A stretch of 11,412 bases of DNA from CAYPOY01 sp964412395 (GCA_964412395.1 CAYPOY010000154.1:1-11412); one strand, 5' to 3'; shown: positions 1-8,243, counted from the first letter of the stretch. The notes: generated from the sequence alone by a model not told the origin. Program-made: numbers and translations.

Positions 1-3000
1 CATTTCAGTTTACCCTATTGCCGCGCTTTTGTCCACCAAATGGATAAAGTCGAGCCCAACCAATCCAGCGCTACCGCCACCGGCGCGCAGCCAGAGGGCG
101 TCGCCGTGACGTCCGTGGACGAATGGACCACTCCCTACATCGTCGCCGCGCTGGAACAGGACCGCGTCTACGTCTACTCCGCCACCGCCGACAGTATCGT
201 GGGCAGTGGCCAACTCGCCATCGGCGCATCGGGCGACGTATCCAACGCCGCCCCCGACATCGCCTGCAACGACGAGGGCGTGTGCCTCACCATCTGGACG
301 GCGCACAACGGCAGCGACCACACCTTCCGCTGGCGGCGCATCCTGCCCACCTTGCAGCTCACGGGAACGGTCGAAAGTATCGCCGCCCCCGCCGGGGAAC
401 AGACCTACGGCGGCGCCGTCGCCAGCGGCGGCAGTGGCTTTTTGGCCGTCTGGGCCGAGGGCGACGCGACCAACCGGACGCTCATTGCTGGAGCCATCAA
501 CGAGCATGGCACTGTTTCTTCTCCTACGCTGACCCTGGATAGCGGCGCTATCGGCGAGGCGGACGTCACCTACGCCTACGACCGCTACCACATCGTTTGG
601 GAGCGGGACGGCGACCTGTACGCCGCCGAGGTCTATGGCGCGCAAGTGACCACCTACACCGTCGCCGCGACCTCTGCCGCCGAGACCCAGCCCCGCATCG
701 CCTACGATCCCATGGGCCAGCGTTCACTCATCGTTTACAGTTCCAAGACCAGCAACCGGCACCGGCTGCGCGGCAACATTCTCGTCGGAGGGCGCGTACA
801 GGATGATTTCATAGTGACCGGCCTGGAAGATGACCCTGTCTTTAGTTTGAGCGCCGACCCGATGAACGGCGGCTGGGTGCTCGCTTACACCTACACCGAT
901 TGGCGGTACATCTATTACCGGGCAATCGGAATGAACGGCGAACTGCGGGGCCGGACCCAGGCGATCAACAAGAGCAGTCGCGCGGATGCCGTCCTGGACG
1001 TGGCCTGCACCCAACCGCGTCCCGTGGCGCAACTCCTCTTTGACGAGGACGCGGGGGCCAACGACTTTGAAGACAGTTCCAGCTTTGGCAACGACGGTTT
1101 CTGCGTGGACGACAGCCACTATGACTGCCCCCTGTCCGGCGGTGGCGGCCAAGAGGGGAACGCGGTGGAGTTTGATGGAGATGGTGACACGGTCTTTGTG
1201 CCGATGGACGTCTCCGAGACCGCTTACGCTGTGACCCTCTGGTTCAAGGCGGATTGCCAGACCTGCGGCTTTTACGAAGTGAGCAACGACTACTGTCCCG
1301 GCTGTGGTACCGGAGACCGCAGCTACAAGGCCGACCGTAGCCTCTATCTCAGGAACGGCAACGTCTGCGCCCGCCTGGGGAACCGGTTCGGCGGGAACAA
1401 TGCGTGTGGCTCCCACGAAAACTGCGAGCTGATCTGCTCGTCGGGCTTCAACTATGGCGACGGTCACTGGCATCAAGTGGCGCACACCTTTGGCGGGGCC
1501 GTTGGCGGGCAACGGCTCTACGTAGACGGCGAACTGGTCGCCTCCGGGGAGCAGGACTTTTCTGACCTGGACGTGGGCGACCGGCTGCGCATCGGCTACG
1601 GCGAGTACCAGTATGGCACGTACTTTGCCGGCCTCATTGACGCGCTAACCGTCTACCCCCGCGCCCTCTCCGACGGCGAAATACGCGACGCCTACCGCGC
1701 CGCCCTGGTGGTCTGTCCCTTTGACGAACCTGAAGGCGCGACCAACTTTGAAAACGTGGTCCACAATGGCTACGCCGGTTCGTGCAGCGGAAGCGGATGC
1801 CCCACCGCTGGCGTGGGCGGACGGGCCTACGCCGCCGTCGAGTTTGACGGGGGGAACGAGCGTCTAATCGTCGGCAACTACGCGAACACCGTGGCCGAGC
1901 GTTTCTACAACTTTGATAAATACTCCACTGACGACGAATGGTGGTTGGAATGGGACAATGATAGAACTCGCACCACGCCCCGGGGAAGCCGCAAATTCCT
2001 GGGGCGCTATGGCAACGAAGCAGCCACCCTCAACCTATCCAGTCTGCCTTCCCACGACCGGATAGAGGTCGAATTTGACCTGTTCATCATCAATACTTGG
2101 GACGGCAACTCTTCCGCCAACGGGCCGGACTATTGGGAGTTGCAAGCAGACGGCGAGCAAAAGTTCCGCACCACCTTTACCAACAACGCCCCGCCCTATT
2201 TCCTCGACCACAACCACCCGCCGCTGGGCCAGGGGAGCGTCGTCACCTACACATTGAGCGTTGCCAACCGGGGCACAGTGGCCGCCACGGGTGTCCAGGC
2301 CCTCGTCTCGTCCTACTACGCGCTGACCCTGCCGGGCGCGACCCGCGACGAGGCGGGATACCGCGAGTCTCGTATCGTGGACGTGGGAACCGTCACGCCG
2401 GGCGCGACGGCGACGGCTGTCTTTACCGGCGTGGTAGAAGTGGAAAACAACTGGCGCTACACCCGCTGCTTGACCGTCGCCGGGCTGCCAGCGGAGACCT
2501 GCCGCCCGCTGTTGGAATGGGCCACACTCTCCGGTTTGGTATTCGACAATCGCACCCCCCTGACGTTCACCACCGGCATCAGCGTCCCGCTGCACCCGTC
2601 GCTGGAGTGGCTGTGGGCCGACCACCAGGTTGACCTCGACCCGCCGCAGTACGTGGGGATTGACGCGCCGCAGGTGGTTGTCGCGCCCCTGACCAACACC
2701 GTGCGCGGCTACGCCTCCGACCCATCGAGCGTACCGCTGATCGAAGTGCAGGTGCGCGATCCTCTCAGCGCCACCACCACCCTCACCTGCCCGGACGCGA
2801 CGCCCGACGATGGACGCTGGGAGTGCCCGTGGGTGGTCAGCGGCAGCGACGGCGACGAGTTCGACCTGCGGGCGCGGGCCAGCGACGGCTTCGGCCACGT
2901 CAGCGAGTGGACGTCGCCCTGGCGCACCGTCGTGCTGGATTCGACACCACCCACCGTCACCCTCGACGCCGAGGCGCTGGACAATGTAGACGGGCAACTC

Positions 3001-4266
3001 ATCAGTCCGGAGGGCTACCTGCTGACCGGCGACTTCGTTGACGAGCACAGCGACGGGGTGATGCAACTGTGCCGCGATACAGACACGGGGACCGTCTGCG
3101 ACCCGGCTACCACCGTCCTCAGCACCCAGGCCCCTACCGACACGGCCCACCTCTACGACGATATACCCGCCACGCCCGTGGACCTGAGCAGCGCGGTCTG
3201 TGGCGGAGCCGAAATCACCCGCACCTTCACCGTGAGCGACAGCTTAGTCGCCGGCGACGTGGACCTGGGTTTCACCGCCGAACACCCCAACCGCGAGGAA
3301 CTAGTGGTGGACTTGTTCTCCCCGGCGGGCACCCACGCGCGGGTCATCTACGGCCTAGGCGGCGACGCCAACGTCTACGCCGACTATGACGTCTGGCTGG
3401 ACGACGCCGCCAGCAGCGAACTCCACAACAGCGCCGACGACGACCCGGTCGAGCCGTACTTTGACCGCCAGGCGCGGCCCGACGCGGCGTTGAGCGCGTT
3501 CAACGGCGAGGTCTCACAGGGTGTGTGGACGCTGCGCATGTGCGACCTGCTGCCGCTCGTCAACGCCGGAACCTACAACCGCGCCCGCCTGAGCCTGACG
3601 CCGCAGAGCAACGCGCTCTCCACGGCGGGGACGTGGGCCTACGCACTGTCCACGCCCGCAGGCGCAGACGGCGTGACGCAGACTCTCGCTATCTATGGCA
3701 TAGACGGCGTAGGTAACCGCACGACCGAGGCCACCAACCTGATCTATCAACTGGATACCGTGCCCCCAGCGCTGACCGTCACCGCCGTCATCACCCAGGT
3801 CTTTATGTCGTCTCCATCGCTGGTGCTGTCTGGGACGGTGAGTGACGGCGACAGTCTCGAAGAGGTCTATGTCCGCGTGGACCCGCCGGACGGAGCCTCC
3901 TACCGGGATGCGGTCGCTCGCACCGGCCTCGGCGAGACCCGCGCCCGTGTTGCTTCGGCGACTGCCAACAGCGGCGACGAGTGGAGCTACACCCCTCGGC
4001 CCACCATGCCGGGGCCGACCGCCGCCATCAGCGGGACGGAGGTGATACTTGACGCCACCTATACCCCCAGCGACGCGACCGAAGCCATCCTCCTCTGGGA
4101 CAACGGCACGACGGGAGCCAGCGCCAGCTACACCTGGCCCGATGGGGTCTACACCGTCGTCGTCACTGCCACCGCTACCTGCGGCGACCCCGTCACCGCT
4201 ACCCACACCGTTACCGTGGCCGCATCGCGCTGGGTCTATCTGCCGGTGGTGATGAAATTGAAATGA
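1..4266 (+). CDS. Giant secreted multidomain LamG / P-domain surface protein, 5' end missing
   Basis: The frame is open from base 1 with no stop, so the ATG at 40 is probably internal and the true start lies upstream. Residues below are counted from that ATG. Residues 30-325 hold five repeats about 43-53 residues apart, each an IA-type strand followed by a strand ending VW, IW or VY, suggesting a beta-propeller. Residues 328-553 are a LamG jelly-roll ending in VYPRALSDGEIRDAY. Residues 558-610 are the first part of a second LamG, replaced at about 618-715 by a module containing FLGRYGNE and FDLFIINTWDGN. Residues 730-804 are DUF11-like (VTYTLSVANRGTVAATGVQ). Ig-like modules start at DSTPPTVTL (967) and DTVPPALTV (1239-1247). 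A proprotein-convertase P-domain lies at 1048-1189 (GVWTLRMCD near its end, C1054 and C1168 possibly paired). A PKD-like domain occupies 1325-1397, followed by the tail WVYLPVVMKLK. No catalytic domain is seen. A role in adhesion or glycan binding is inferred. Confidence 0.93.
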   Translation, partial: HFSLPYCRAFVHQMDKVEPNQSSATATGAQPEGVAVTSVDEWTTPYIVAALEQDRVYVYSATADSIVGSGQLAIGASGDVSNAAPDIACNDEGVCLTIWTAHNGSDHTFRWRRILPTLQLTGTVESIAAPAGEQTYGGAVASGGSGFLAVWAEGDATNRTLIAGAINEHGTVSSPTLTLDSGAIGEADVTYAYDRYHIVWERDGDLYAAEVYGAQVTTYTVAATSAAETQPRIAYDPMGQRSLIVYSSKTSNRHRLRGNILVGGRVQDDFIVTGLEDDPVFSLSADPMNGGWVLAYTYTDWRYIYYRAIGMNGELRGRTQAINKSSRADAVLDVACTQPRPVAQLLFDEDAGANDFEDSSSFGNDGFCVDDSHYDCPLSGGGGQEGNAVEFDGDGDTVFVPMDVSETAYAVTLWFKADCQTCGFYEVSNDYCPGCGTGDRSYKADRSLYLRNGNVCARLGNRFGGNNACGSHENCELICSSGFNYGDGHWHQVAHTFGGAVGGQRLYVDGELVASGEQDFSDLDVGDRLRIGYGEYQYGTYFAGLIDALTVYPRALSDGEIRDAYRAALVVCPFDEPEGATNFENVVHNGYAGSCSGSGCPTAGVGGRAYAAVEFDGGNERLIVGNYANTVAERFYNFDKYSTDDEWWLEWDNDRTRTTPRGSRKFLGRYGNEAATLNLSSLPSHDRIEVEFDLFIINTWDGNSSANGPDYWELQADGEQKFRTTFTNNAPPYFLDHNHPPLGQGSVVTYTLSVANRGTVAATGVQALVSSYYALTLPGATRDEAGYRESRIVDVGTVTPGATATAVFTGVVEVENNWRYTRCLTVAGLPAETCRPLLEWATLSGLVFDNRTPLTFTTGISVPLHPSLEWLWADHQVDLDPPQYVGIDAPQVVVAPLTNTVRGYASDPSSVPLIEVQVRDPLSATTTLTCPDATPDDGRWECPWVVSGSDGDEFDLRARASDGFGHVSEWTSPWRTVVLDSTPPTVTLDAEALDNVDGQLISPEGYLLTGDFVDEHSDGVMQLCRDTDTGTVCDPATTVLSTQAPTDTAHLYDDIPATPVDLSSAVCGGAEITRTFTVSDSLVAGDVDLGFTAEHPNREELVVDLFSPAGTHARVIYGLGGDANVYADYDVWLDDAASSELHNSADDDPVEPYFDRQARPDAALSAFNGEVSQGVWTLRMCDLLPLVNAGTYNRARLSLTPQSNALSTAGTWAYALSTPAGADGVTQTLAIYGIDGVGNRTTEATNLIYQLDTVPPALTVTAVITQVFMSSPSLVLSGTVSDGDSLEEVYVRVDPPDGASYRDAVARTGLGETRARVASATANSGDEWSYTPRPTMPGPTAAISGTEVILDATYTPSDATEAILLWDNGTTGASASYTWPDGVYTVVVTATATCGDPVTATHTVTVAASRWVYLPVVMKLK
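1021..1870 (+). repeat. Tandem LamG modules of the first gene (one complete, one truncated)
   Basis: The first module (1021-1700) opens LLFDEDAGANDFEDSSSFG, has the cysteine pair encoded at 1102 and 1126, the strand AVEFDGDGD, the typical GHWHQVAHTF and LYVDGELV motifs, and the closing LIDALTVYPRALSDGEIRD. The second (from 1711) opens CPFDEPEGATNFEN, has cysteines at 1783 and 1798 followed by AVEFDGGNERLIV, then loses LamG character at about 1880. The LamG family is a concanavalin-like beta-sandwich usually involved in carbohydrate or protein binding. Confidence 0.8.
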
Positions 4267-4276
4267 AATTGAAATG
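4252..4276 (+). repeat. 11-bp tandem duplication spanning the stop codon
   Basis: The unit ATGAAATTGAA occurs at 4252-4262 and 4263-4273, followed by ATG. The TGA stop of the first gene (4264-4266) lies in the second copy and is produced by the duplication. With a single copy the frame would run on for some nine more codons to a TAA. Confidence 0.85.
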
Positions 4277-4302
4277 TTTCGGGCCTCGTTTTCTGGTATA
4301 CT
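4269..4302 (+). promoter_or_regulatory. Candidate extended -10 promoter (distal)
   Basis: TATACT at 4297-4302 matches the -10 consensus at 5 of 6 positions and is preceded by TG at 4294-4295, forming an extended -10 element. The best -35-like hexamer is TTGAAA at 4269-4274 (5 of 6), but the 22-bp gap is too long for a classical pair. Use would give a leader of about 185 nt for the second gene. Confidence 0.3.
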
Positions 4303-4402
4303 AAAGATTAACGAAATATGTTGATATTGTCAAGCCGCTCAGCTACGTATTCATAAAGCTTTTCGATAGGCCATTCGCACGCAGGGGTGGGAACATTTTC
4401 CC

Positions 4403-4430
4403 TTGCGCGTATGTTTGGTTCTTTTAAAAT
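4403..4430 (+). promoter_or_regulatory. Candidate sigma70-type promoter (proximal)
   Basis: TTGCGC (4403-4408, weak -35, 3 of 6) is separated by 16 bp from TAAAAT (4425-4430, -10, 5 of 6). Transcription would start near 4437, giving a leader of about 57 nt that consists almost exactly of the two hairpins and the ribosome binding site. Confidence 0.35.
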
Positions 4431-4443
4431 GCGCCCGCTCCCC

Positions 4444-4480
4444 ACGGCGACCGCTCACGCCGTTTCGGGGAACCCTCGAA
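4444..4480 (+). promoter_or_regulatory. Two adjacent hairpins in the 5' leader
   Basis: The first hairpin pairs ACGGCG (4444-4449) with CGCCGT (4458-4463) around an 8-nt loop. The second starts at the next base: TTCGGGG (4464-4470) pairs with CCTCGAA (4474-4480), including one G-U pair, around AAC. The second stem covers the first two bases of the Shine-Dalgarno sequence. The pairing is seen in the sequence; any role in mRNA stability or ribosome access is inferred. Confidence 0.4.
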
Positions 4481-4496
4481 AGGAGAGAACGCGGTG
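4479..4496 (+). promoter_or_regulatory. Ribosome binding site and GTG start of the second giant gene
   Basis: AAAGGAG at 4479-4485 lies 8 nt before the GTG at 4494. This spacing and the signal peptide that follows directly (basic residues, then a hydrophobic stretch) fix the start on GTG. Confidence 0.85.
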
Positions 4497-7400
4497 AAAA
4501 CGAAGCACTCCCCCCGGTATGGGTATTGGATCATTGCTGCAAGTGTCACGCTACTCCTGCTTGCGGTTGCGACGCTCCCTCTGATATCGCAGGCCGCACC
4601 GCCACCCTCGCCGGAGCAAATCATCCGCAACGCCTGGGAATTGGCCCAGGAATCGGGCCGCTATCACTTTGCCACCGACATTGAGCAAACCACCTACCCC
4701 GCTCCCAAGCTGGCCAACGTCGGGCGTAGCAGCCACAAGGACCAGGTCTACCTGGAGGGGCAGGCCAACCTGCCCGACCGCAGCCTGACGATGAGCCTGT
4801 GGACTGGCCAGGGCCACGCTCTTGATCCTCAAGACACGGTAGAAATACGCATTGAAGACGACCGGGCCTATGGCCGGCAGAGACAGGATGCCCCGTGGCA
4901 GGAAGTGGACGACTTTTCCGGTGCCTTTGCCCCCGACGGCGACCTGCTGGCCTACCTGGCGGGCGCGCGTAACATCAGCAAGATCGGATCTAGCGACCCG
5001 GAACTCGGCATTCACTACTCGCAATATGCCTTCGACCTGGACGGTCCCGCCTTTGCCCGCTACGTACGCGACCAGCTCTCCGACCAACTGCGCCGCAGCG
5101 GCGAACTGCCCCCCGGCATCACACTGAATACCTCGCGCAAGTACCAGGAAGTGACGGGGAACGGTGAGGTCTGGATTGACGGGGATGGCCTGCCCTTGCG
5201 CCTGACCGTGCGCCTGGAATATCCCCCGCAAGAAAACGGCGAGCAGGTCGTGGCCGACATCACCACCGATTTTTCCAACTTTGACCGCGCGGCGCTGGTC
5301 AGTTCGAGAGACCAGGTTTTCCCCAATAACCTGGTCTCTTCCTTGGGCCTGCCGCGCACGCCGGATGACTGGCGGCAACTTGGCTATCAGGCCGGCCTGA
5401 TGGCAGGTTTTGTGATCCTTATGCTTTTGCTCGTAACTCACGGCAGATCGAAGCAGGTCTACGCCGCCTTCGTCCTGGCCATCATCCTCTCAATGCTCGT
5501 CACGCCGCTGCTGCAAAGCCAGCAAGTCTATGCCTTTTCTCAACGCCAGGAGGCCGAACAAGCCGCATACGAGGAGCGTCAGGCGGAGGTGGATGCCACC
5601 CGCGAGATGCGAGAAGATCTGACCACCTCGGACTGGAATCCGCACGCTGACCCGCTTGCAGAAGCGCAGACATACCAGGAGGAAACTCTCTCCTCAGCCA
5701 CCCTCTCTGCCCCCCTCTCCCCTGCTAACACCGCCACCACCACCACCGTCCCCGACCCCGCCAGCGACGCCGACCACGACGGCCTGACCTACATCCAGGA
5801 GCAGCGGTTGGGCACCGACCCGAACGACGTGGACACCGACGGCGACCAGATCACTGACTATGCCGAGGTGCGGGGTTTCCAGTTGGGCAGCCAAAGGTGG
5901 TATGGCAACCCTCTCGACGCAGACACCAACAAGGACACCCTCGCCGATACCCAAGAGTGTTGGGCAACGATGCCCCCCACGCTCCCCGCCAACACGGCCT
6001 GCAACCTCGATACCGACAGCGATGGCACACCCGACCTGTTCGACCGCGATAACGACAATGACGGCGTGGATGACCGGGTAGACACGTCACCCTTTAGCAA
6101 GATAGGGAGCGGCGCTCACTTTACCAGGGCCAACCCCTTCCAACTTCAGGTGAACGGCTTTACGGCGGGAGAGCCCCTCTTTGTAGATTTTCAACTGCGT
6201 CCGGCCAACGCCGACCATCTCGCCTACGCCCTGAACGTCCTCGACTGGCCCTCCGGCGATACCGCAGGCCAGGTACAGCGCGTCAAAGACACCACCTTTG
6301 CCGATGACCTGACCGCCGCGCAGCGCGCCGCCGACCCCAGCAACGCCAACGGCGATATGCGCCTGATTCCCATGCTGGAAATCGAAATCCCCTACCAGAG
6401 CGGGCACTATGGCAATCTGCCGGTCAAGCCGGGCGCGTCATCTCGCGGCCCCACCACCCCCGTCGACAATTGGCTGGACCGGTCCAAGATGGCCGTCCAC
6501 AGCATCTCTGTGCGCAGAATCAACGCCGAGGGTGCGCTGGGCGTCTATGTCCCCATCAACATCGTATACGATGAACTGGGCGCGGGGCGCAGTGCCTTTT
6601 CCGCCCGCATGCCCTATTTCCCCACCATGGCCAACTGGGGCGGGAACCACCAGGTGCGCCTGGCATGGGTAGTGCAGATGAAAACCGACTACTGCCGGGC
6701 AAGCGGCGCTCCCACCGACACCGCCCAGCTCAAATCCTGGTGCGCCCAACCACAAAACCGGGAAGAGCGTATTCAAATCGTCCACACCTACTATGACGAC
6801 TGGTACCTGACCGGGCTCGCGGTGCGCGAAGATAGCGGCATGGACGTCGCCATTGCCTTTGAAGACCCGGCGACCGACTCTAACCTGAACAAGGATGACA
6901 ACCTGTGGAAACTGGCGAATGGGCTGGGCAAGGCGTTCATCACCGGGCGAAGCTCCAACAGGGTCGCGCGCGACATCACCATCAACGAGATCAGGGCGCG
7001 CTTTGACCGTCAGAGCAACGGCAGCATCCCCAACAGCGATAACCGGTTGTGGAACATCCCCAAAACCGCCTTGCGGGTGCAGACCTACTCTTTCGAGCAC
7101 GAGGACTTTATTGCCCACGTCCCCATGACGTACACCAAGCAGATCCTGCAAAACCACTTTACCAGTTACGGCAGCCCACGGGCGGATGCGCCTACCTTGC
7201 TGATTGCGCGAGAGGAGCGCGCTCGCACCGCCACGCTCGATATGAGCAGAGAGGTCATGAGCGTGAACGGGCGTGTGCTGGCGGTCAACTTGAGCGATAC
7301 GCACACCCCGGTAAGCACCCTGGCCTCGGTCGCTTGGAAGCCGTACCGCTACCGCAGCGGCGCCTGGCAACCCTACCCCATCCAGGAGTACTGGGATCGG

Positions 7401-8243
7401 CTGGATGTACAGTTGCGAGAAACCATTTTTGCCGGTACTACCGATCTCACCTTGCAGGACGGTCAGGTGATTGCCGCGCAATGCTATTACCACAGCCTGT
7501 TTCACGGGCTAAACAACGTGGTCCAGAGCGGCAGCACCGCTCTGTACAACACTTCTGCCGCCGAACAAGATGACGACGACGATATCACTGGTTGGATCAA
7601 ATTTGGCGGGAATGTTTTCAAGGCGGCTGTGAAGGACGTGGGCGAAGAATTGGCCAACAACGCGCCAGACGGAGACAGCACCCCGAACACTCCGCAGGCA
7701 AGGAGGCAAGCTGCCCTCAAAGACCTGGGGGGCGCGTCCCGAAGAGGCGCTCTCGAAGCCCAGTCGCGTGTGGGGCGAATGGCAAAATACAAAGCCCGCG
7801 CCAGGTCAACCGGGGCGGTTCTGCTTACGGTCGGCCTTTTTGTGGCCGGGGCCGCGTCCGGGGATGACAATAACACGGCAGAACAGATCGAGAAAGGACT
7901 GAAAGTTGTCGAGGCTGTTCAGGAATTGGTCACTACGGTCAAAGATATCCGCGCCGCAACCCAGGGCGTCTCTGGCTTTGCCAACAAAATGAATGCTGTT
8001 TCCAAGACTTTTACCAGGGCGGCGACAAAGATCGCCGTCATCGGGGTGATCATTGCGGCCGGGGTCGCTTTTGGAGTCTTTATTGCCCAAATGGTAGATC
8101 AAGGCGTATCCTTTGGCAGCCTGGCATTTAACGCTGCCCTGGCAAAGACCATCGCCGAAGTGGTTGCAGGGGCGATCTTGGTGGCTATTACCTTATATTC
8201 CTATCGTGGGACAGATCATCGCCGCGGTGATCGCGGTCATTGA
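4494..8243 (+). CDS. Giant membrane-anchored Ca-repeat/LamG protein, 5' part (ends at a frameshift)
   Basis: A 1249-codon frame from GTG. Residues 1-34 look like a signal peptide or anchor: basic start, hydrophobic 13-31, SQA before the mature end. Residues 38-270 resemble the LppX/LolA lipoprotein-carrier fold (start IIRNAWELAQESGRYHF, end GEVWIDGDGLPLRL and DFSNFD); this is a fold-level guess. Two transmembrane helices at about 301-316 and 322-340 flank a short basic loop (THGRSKQ), then a charged coiled-coil-like stretch follows. Residues 424-531 are thrombospondin type 3-like calcium repeats. Residues 532-1085 I do not recognise. Hydrophobic helices lie at 1106-1124, 1180-1200 and 1210-1235. 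The last 14 or so residues (SYRGTDHRRGDRGH) are hydrophilic and out of character, while the next frame continues the hydrophobic pattern, so the stop at 8241 is probably the result of a frame break. Confidence 0.92.
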   Translation: MKTKHSPRYGYWIIAASVTLLLLAVATLPLISQAAPPPSPEQIIRNAWELAQESGRYHFATDIEQTTYPAPKLANVGRSSHKDQVYLEGQANLPDRSLTMSLWTGQGHALDPQDTVEIRIEDDRAYGRQRQDAPWQEVDDFSGAFAPDGDLLAYLAGARNISKIGSSDPELGIHYSQYAFDLDGPAFARYVRDQLSDQLRRSGELPPGITLNTSRKYQEVTGNGEVWIDGDGLPLRLTVRLEYPPQENGEQVVADITTDFSNFDRAALVSSRDQVFPNNLVSSLGLPRTPDDWRQLGYQAGLMAGFVILMLLLVTHGRSKQVYAAFVLAIILSMLVTPLLQSQQVYAFSQRQEAEQAAYEERQAEVDATREMREDLTTSDWNPHADPLAEAQTYQEETLSSATLSAPLSPANTATTTTVPDPASDADHDGLTYIQEQRLGTDPNDVDTDGDQITDYAEVRGFQLGSQRWYGNPLDADTNKDTLADTQECWATMPPTLPANTACNLDTDSDGTPDLFDRDNDNDGVDDRVDTSPFSKIGSGAHFTRANPFQLQVNGFTAGEPLFVDFQLRPANADHLAYALNVLDWPSGDTAGQVQRVKDTTFADDLTAAQRAADPSNANGDMRLIPMLEIEIPYQSGHYGNLPVKPGASSRGPTTPVDNWLDRSKMAVHSISVRRINAEGALGVYVPINIVYDELGAGRSAFSARMPYFPTMANWGGNHQVRLAWVVQMKTDYCRASGAPTDTAQLKSWCAQPQNREERIQIVHTYYDDWYLTGLAVREDSGMDVAIAFEDPATDSNLNKDDNLWKLANGLGKAFITGRSSNRVARDITINEIRARFDRQSNGSIPNSDNRLWNIPKTALRVQTYSFEHEDFIAHVPMTYTKQILQNHFTSYGSPRADAPTLLIAREERARTATLDMSREVMSVNGRVLAVNLSDTHTPVSTLASVAWKPYRYRSGAWQPYPIQEYWDRLDVQLRETIFAGTTDLTLQDGQVIAAQCYYHSLFHGLNNVVQSGSTALYNTSAAEQDDDDDITGWIKFGGNVFKAAVKDVGEELANNAPDGDSTPNTPQARRQAALKDLGGASRRGALEAQSRVGRMAKYKARARSTGAVLLTVGLFVAGAASGDDNNTAEQIEKGLKVVEAVQELVTTVKDIRAATQGVSGFANKMNAVSKTFTRAATKIAVIGVIIAAGVAFGVFIAQMVDQGVSFGSLAFNAALAKTIAEVVAGAILVAITLYSYRGTDHRRGDRGH
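5764..6090 (+). other. First thrombospondin type 3-like calcium-binding array
   Basis: The translation has successive acidic loops: DADHDGLTYIQE, DTDGDQITDYAE, DADTNKDTLADTQE, DTDSDGTPD and DNDNDGVDD. The spacing of Asp residues fits EF-hand-like calcium loops of the TSP3 type. The third loop carries N-K-D in place of G-D-G, so it may be weaker. The array separates the membrane hairpin from the unrecognised central region. Confidence 0.8.
8187..8205 (+). other. Frameshift junction inside the giant gene
   Basis: Upstream coding uses codons starting at multiples of 3 (VVAGAILVAITLY). Downstream coding is shifted one base later (IPIVGQIIAAVIAVIDAVIA). Both frames are open from 8098 to 8240, but hydropathy and G/C-rich third positions switch frame at about 8187-8205. 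Removing a single base here, for instance one T near 8196, would give a continuous AITLIPIVGQ. The site is not a homopolymer. Confidence 0.75.

Larger units (their letters stand above)
4267..4493 (+). other. Intergenic region between the two giant genes
   Basis: These 227 bases hold no convincing gene. They are clearly more AT-rich than the coding sequence on either side, at least up to 4430. I see no strong rho-independent terminator for the upstream gene. The spacing and the promoter-like elements suggest the second gene has its own transcript, although readthrough from the first cannot be excluded. Confidence 0.75.

Noticed and set aside
2035..3150. Long open frame of 371 codons on the minus strand
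   Set aside because: It lies antisense to the well-supported first gene, its translation is Arg/Gly/Val-rich without recognisable domains, and long antisense frames are expected in GC-rich coding DNA. The same applies to minus-strand frames at 10-645, 724-1512, 3514-4206 and 6438-7505.
4389..4402. GGGAA / TTCCC hairpin as terminator of the first gene
   Set aside because: The stem is only 5 bp, and the sequence after it (TTGCGCG) is not a T tract. It is too weak to call.
4403..4684. Small open frame from a TTG across the second gene's start
   Set aside because: It overlaps the leader and the signal-peptide region of the well-supported gene in another frame, has no ribosome site, and shows no recognisable features.
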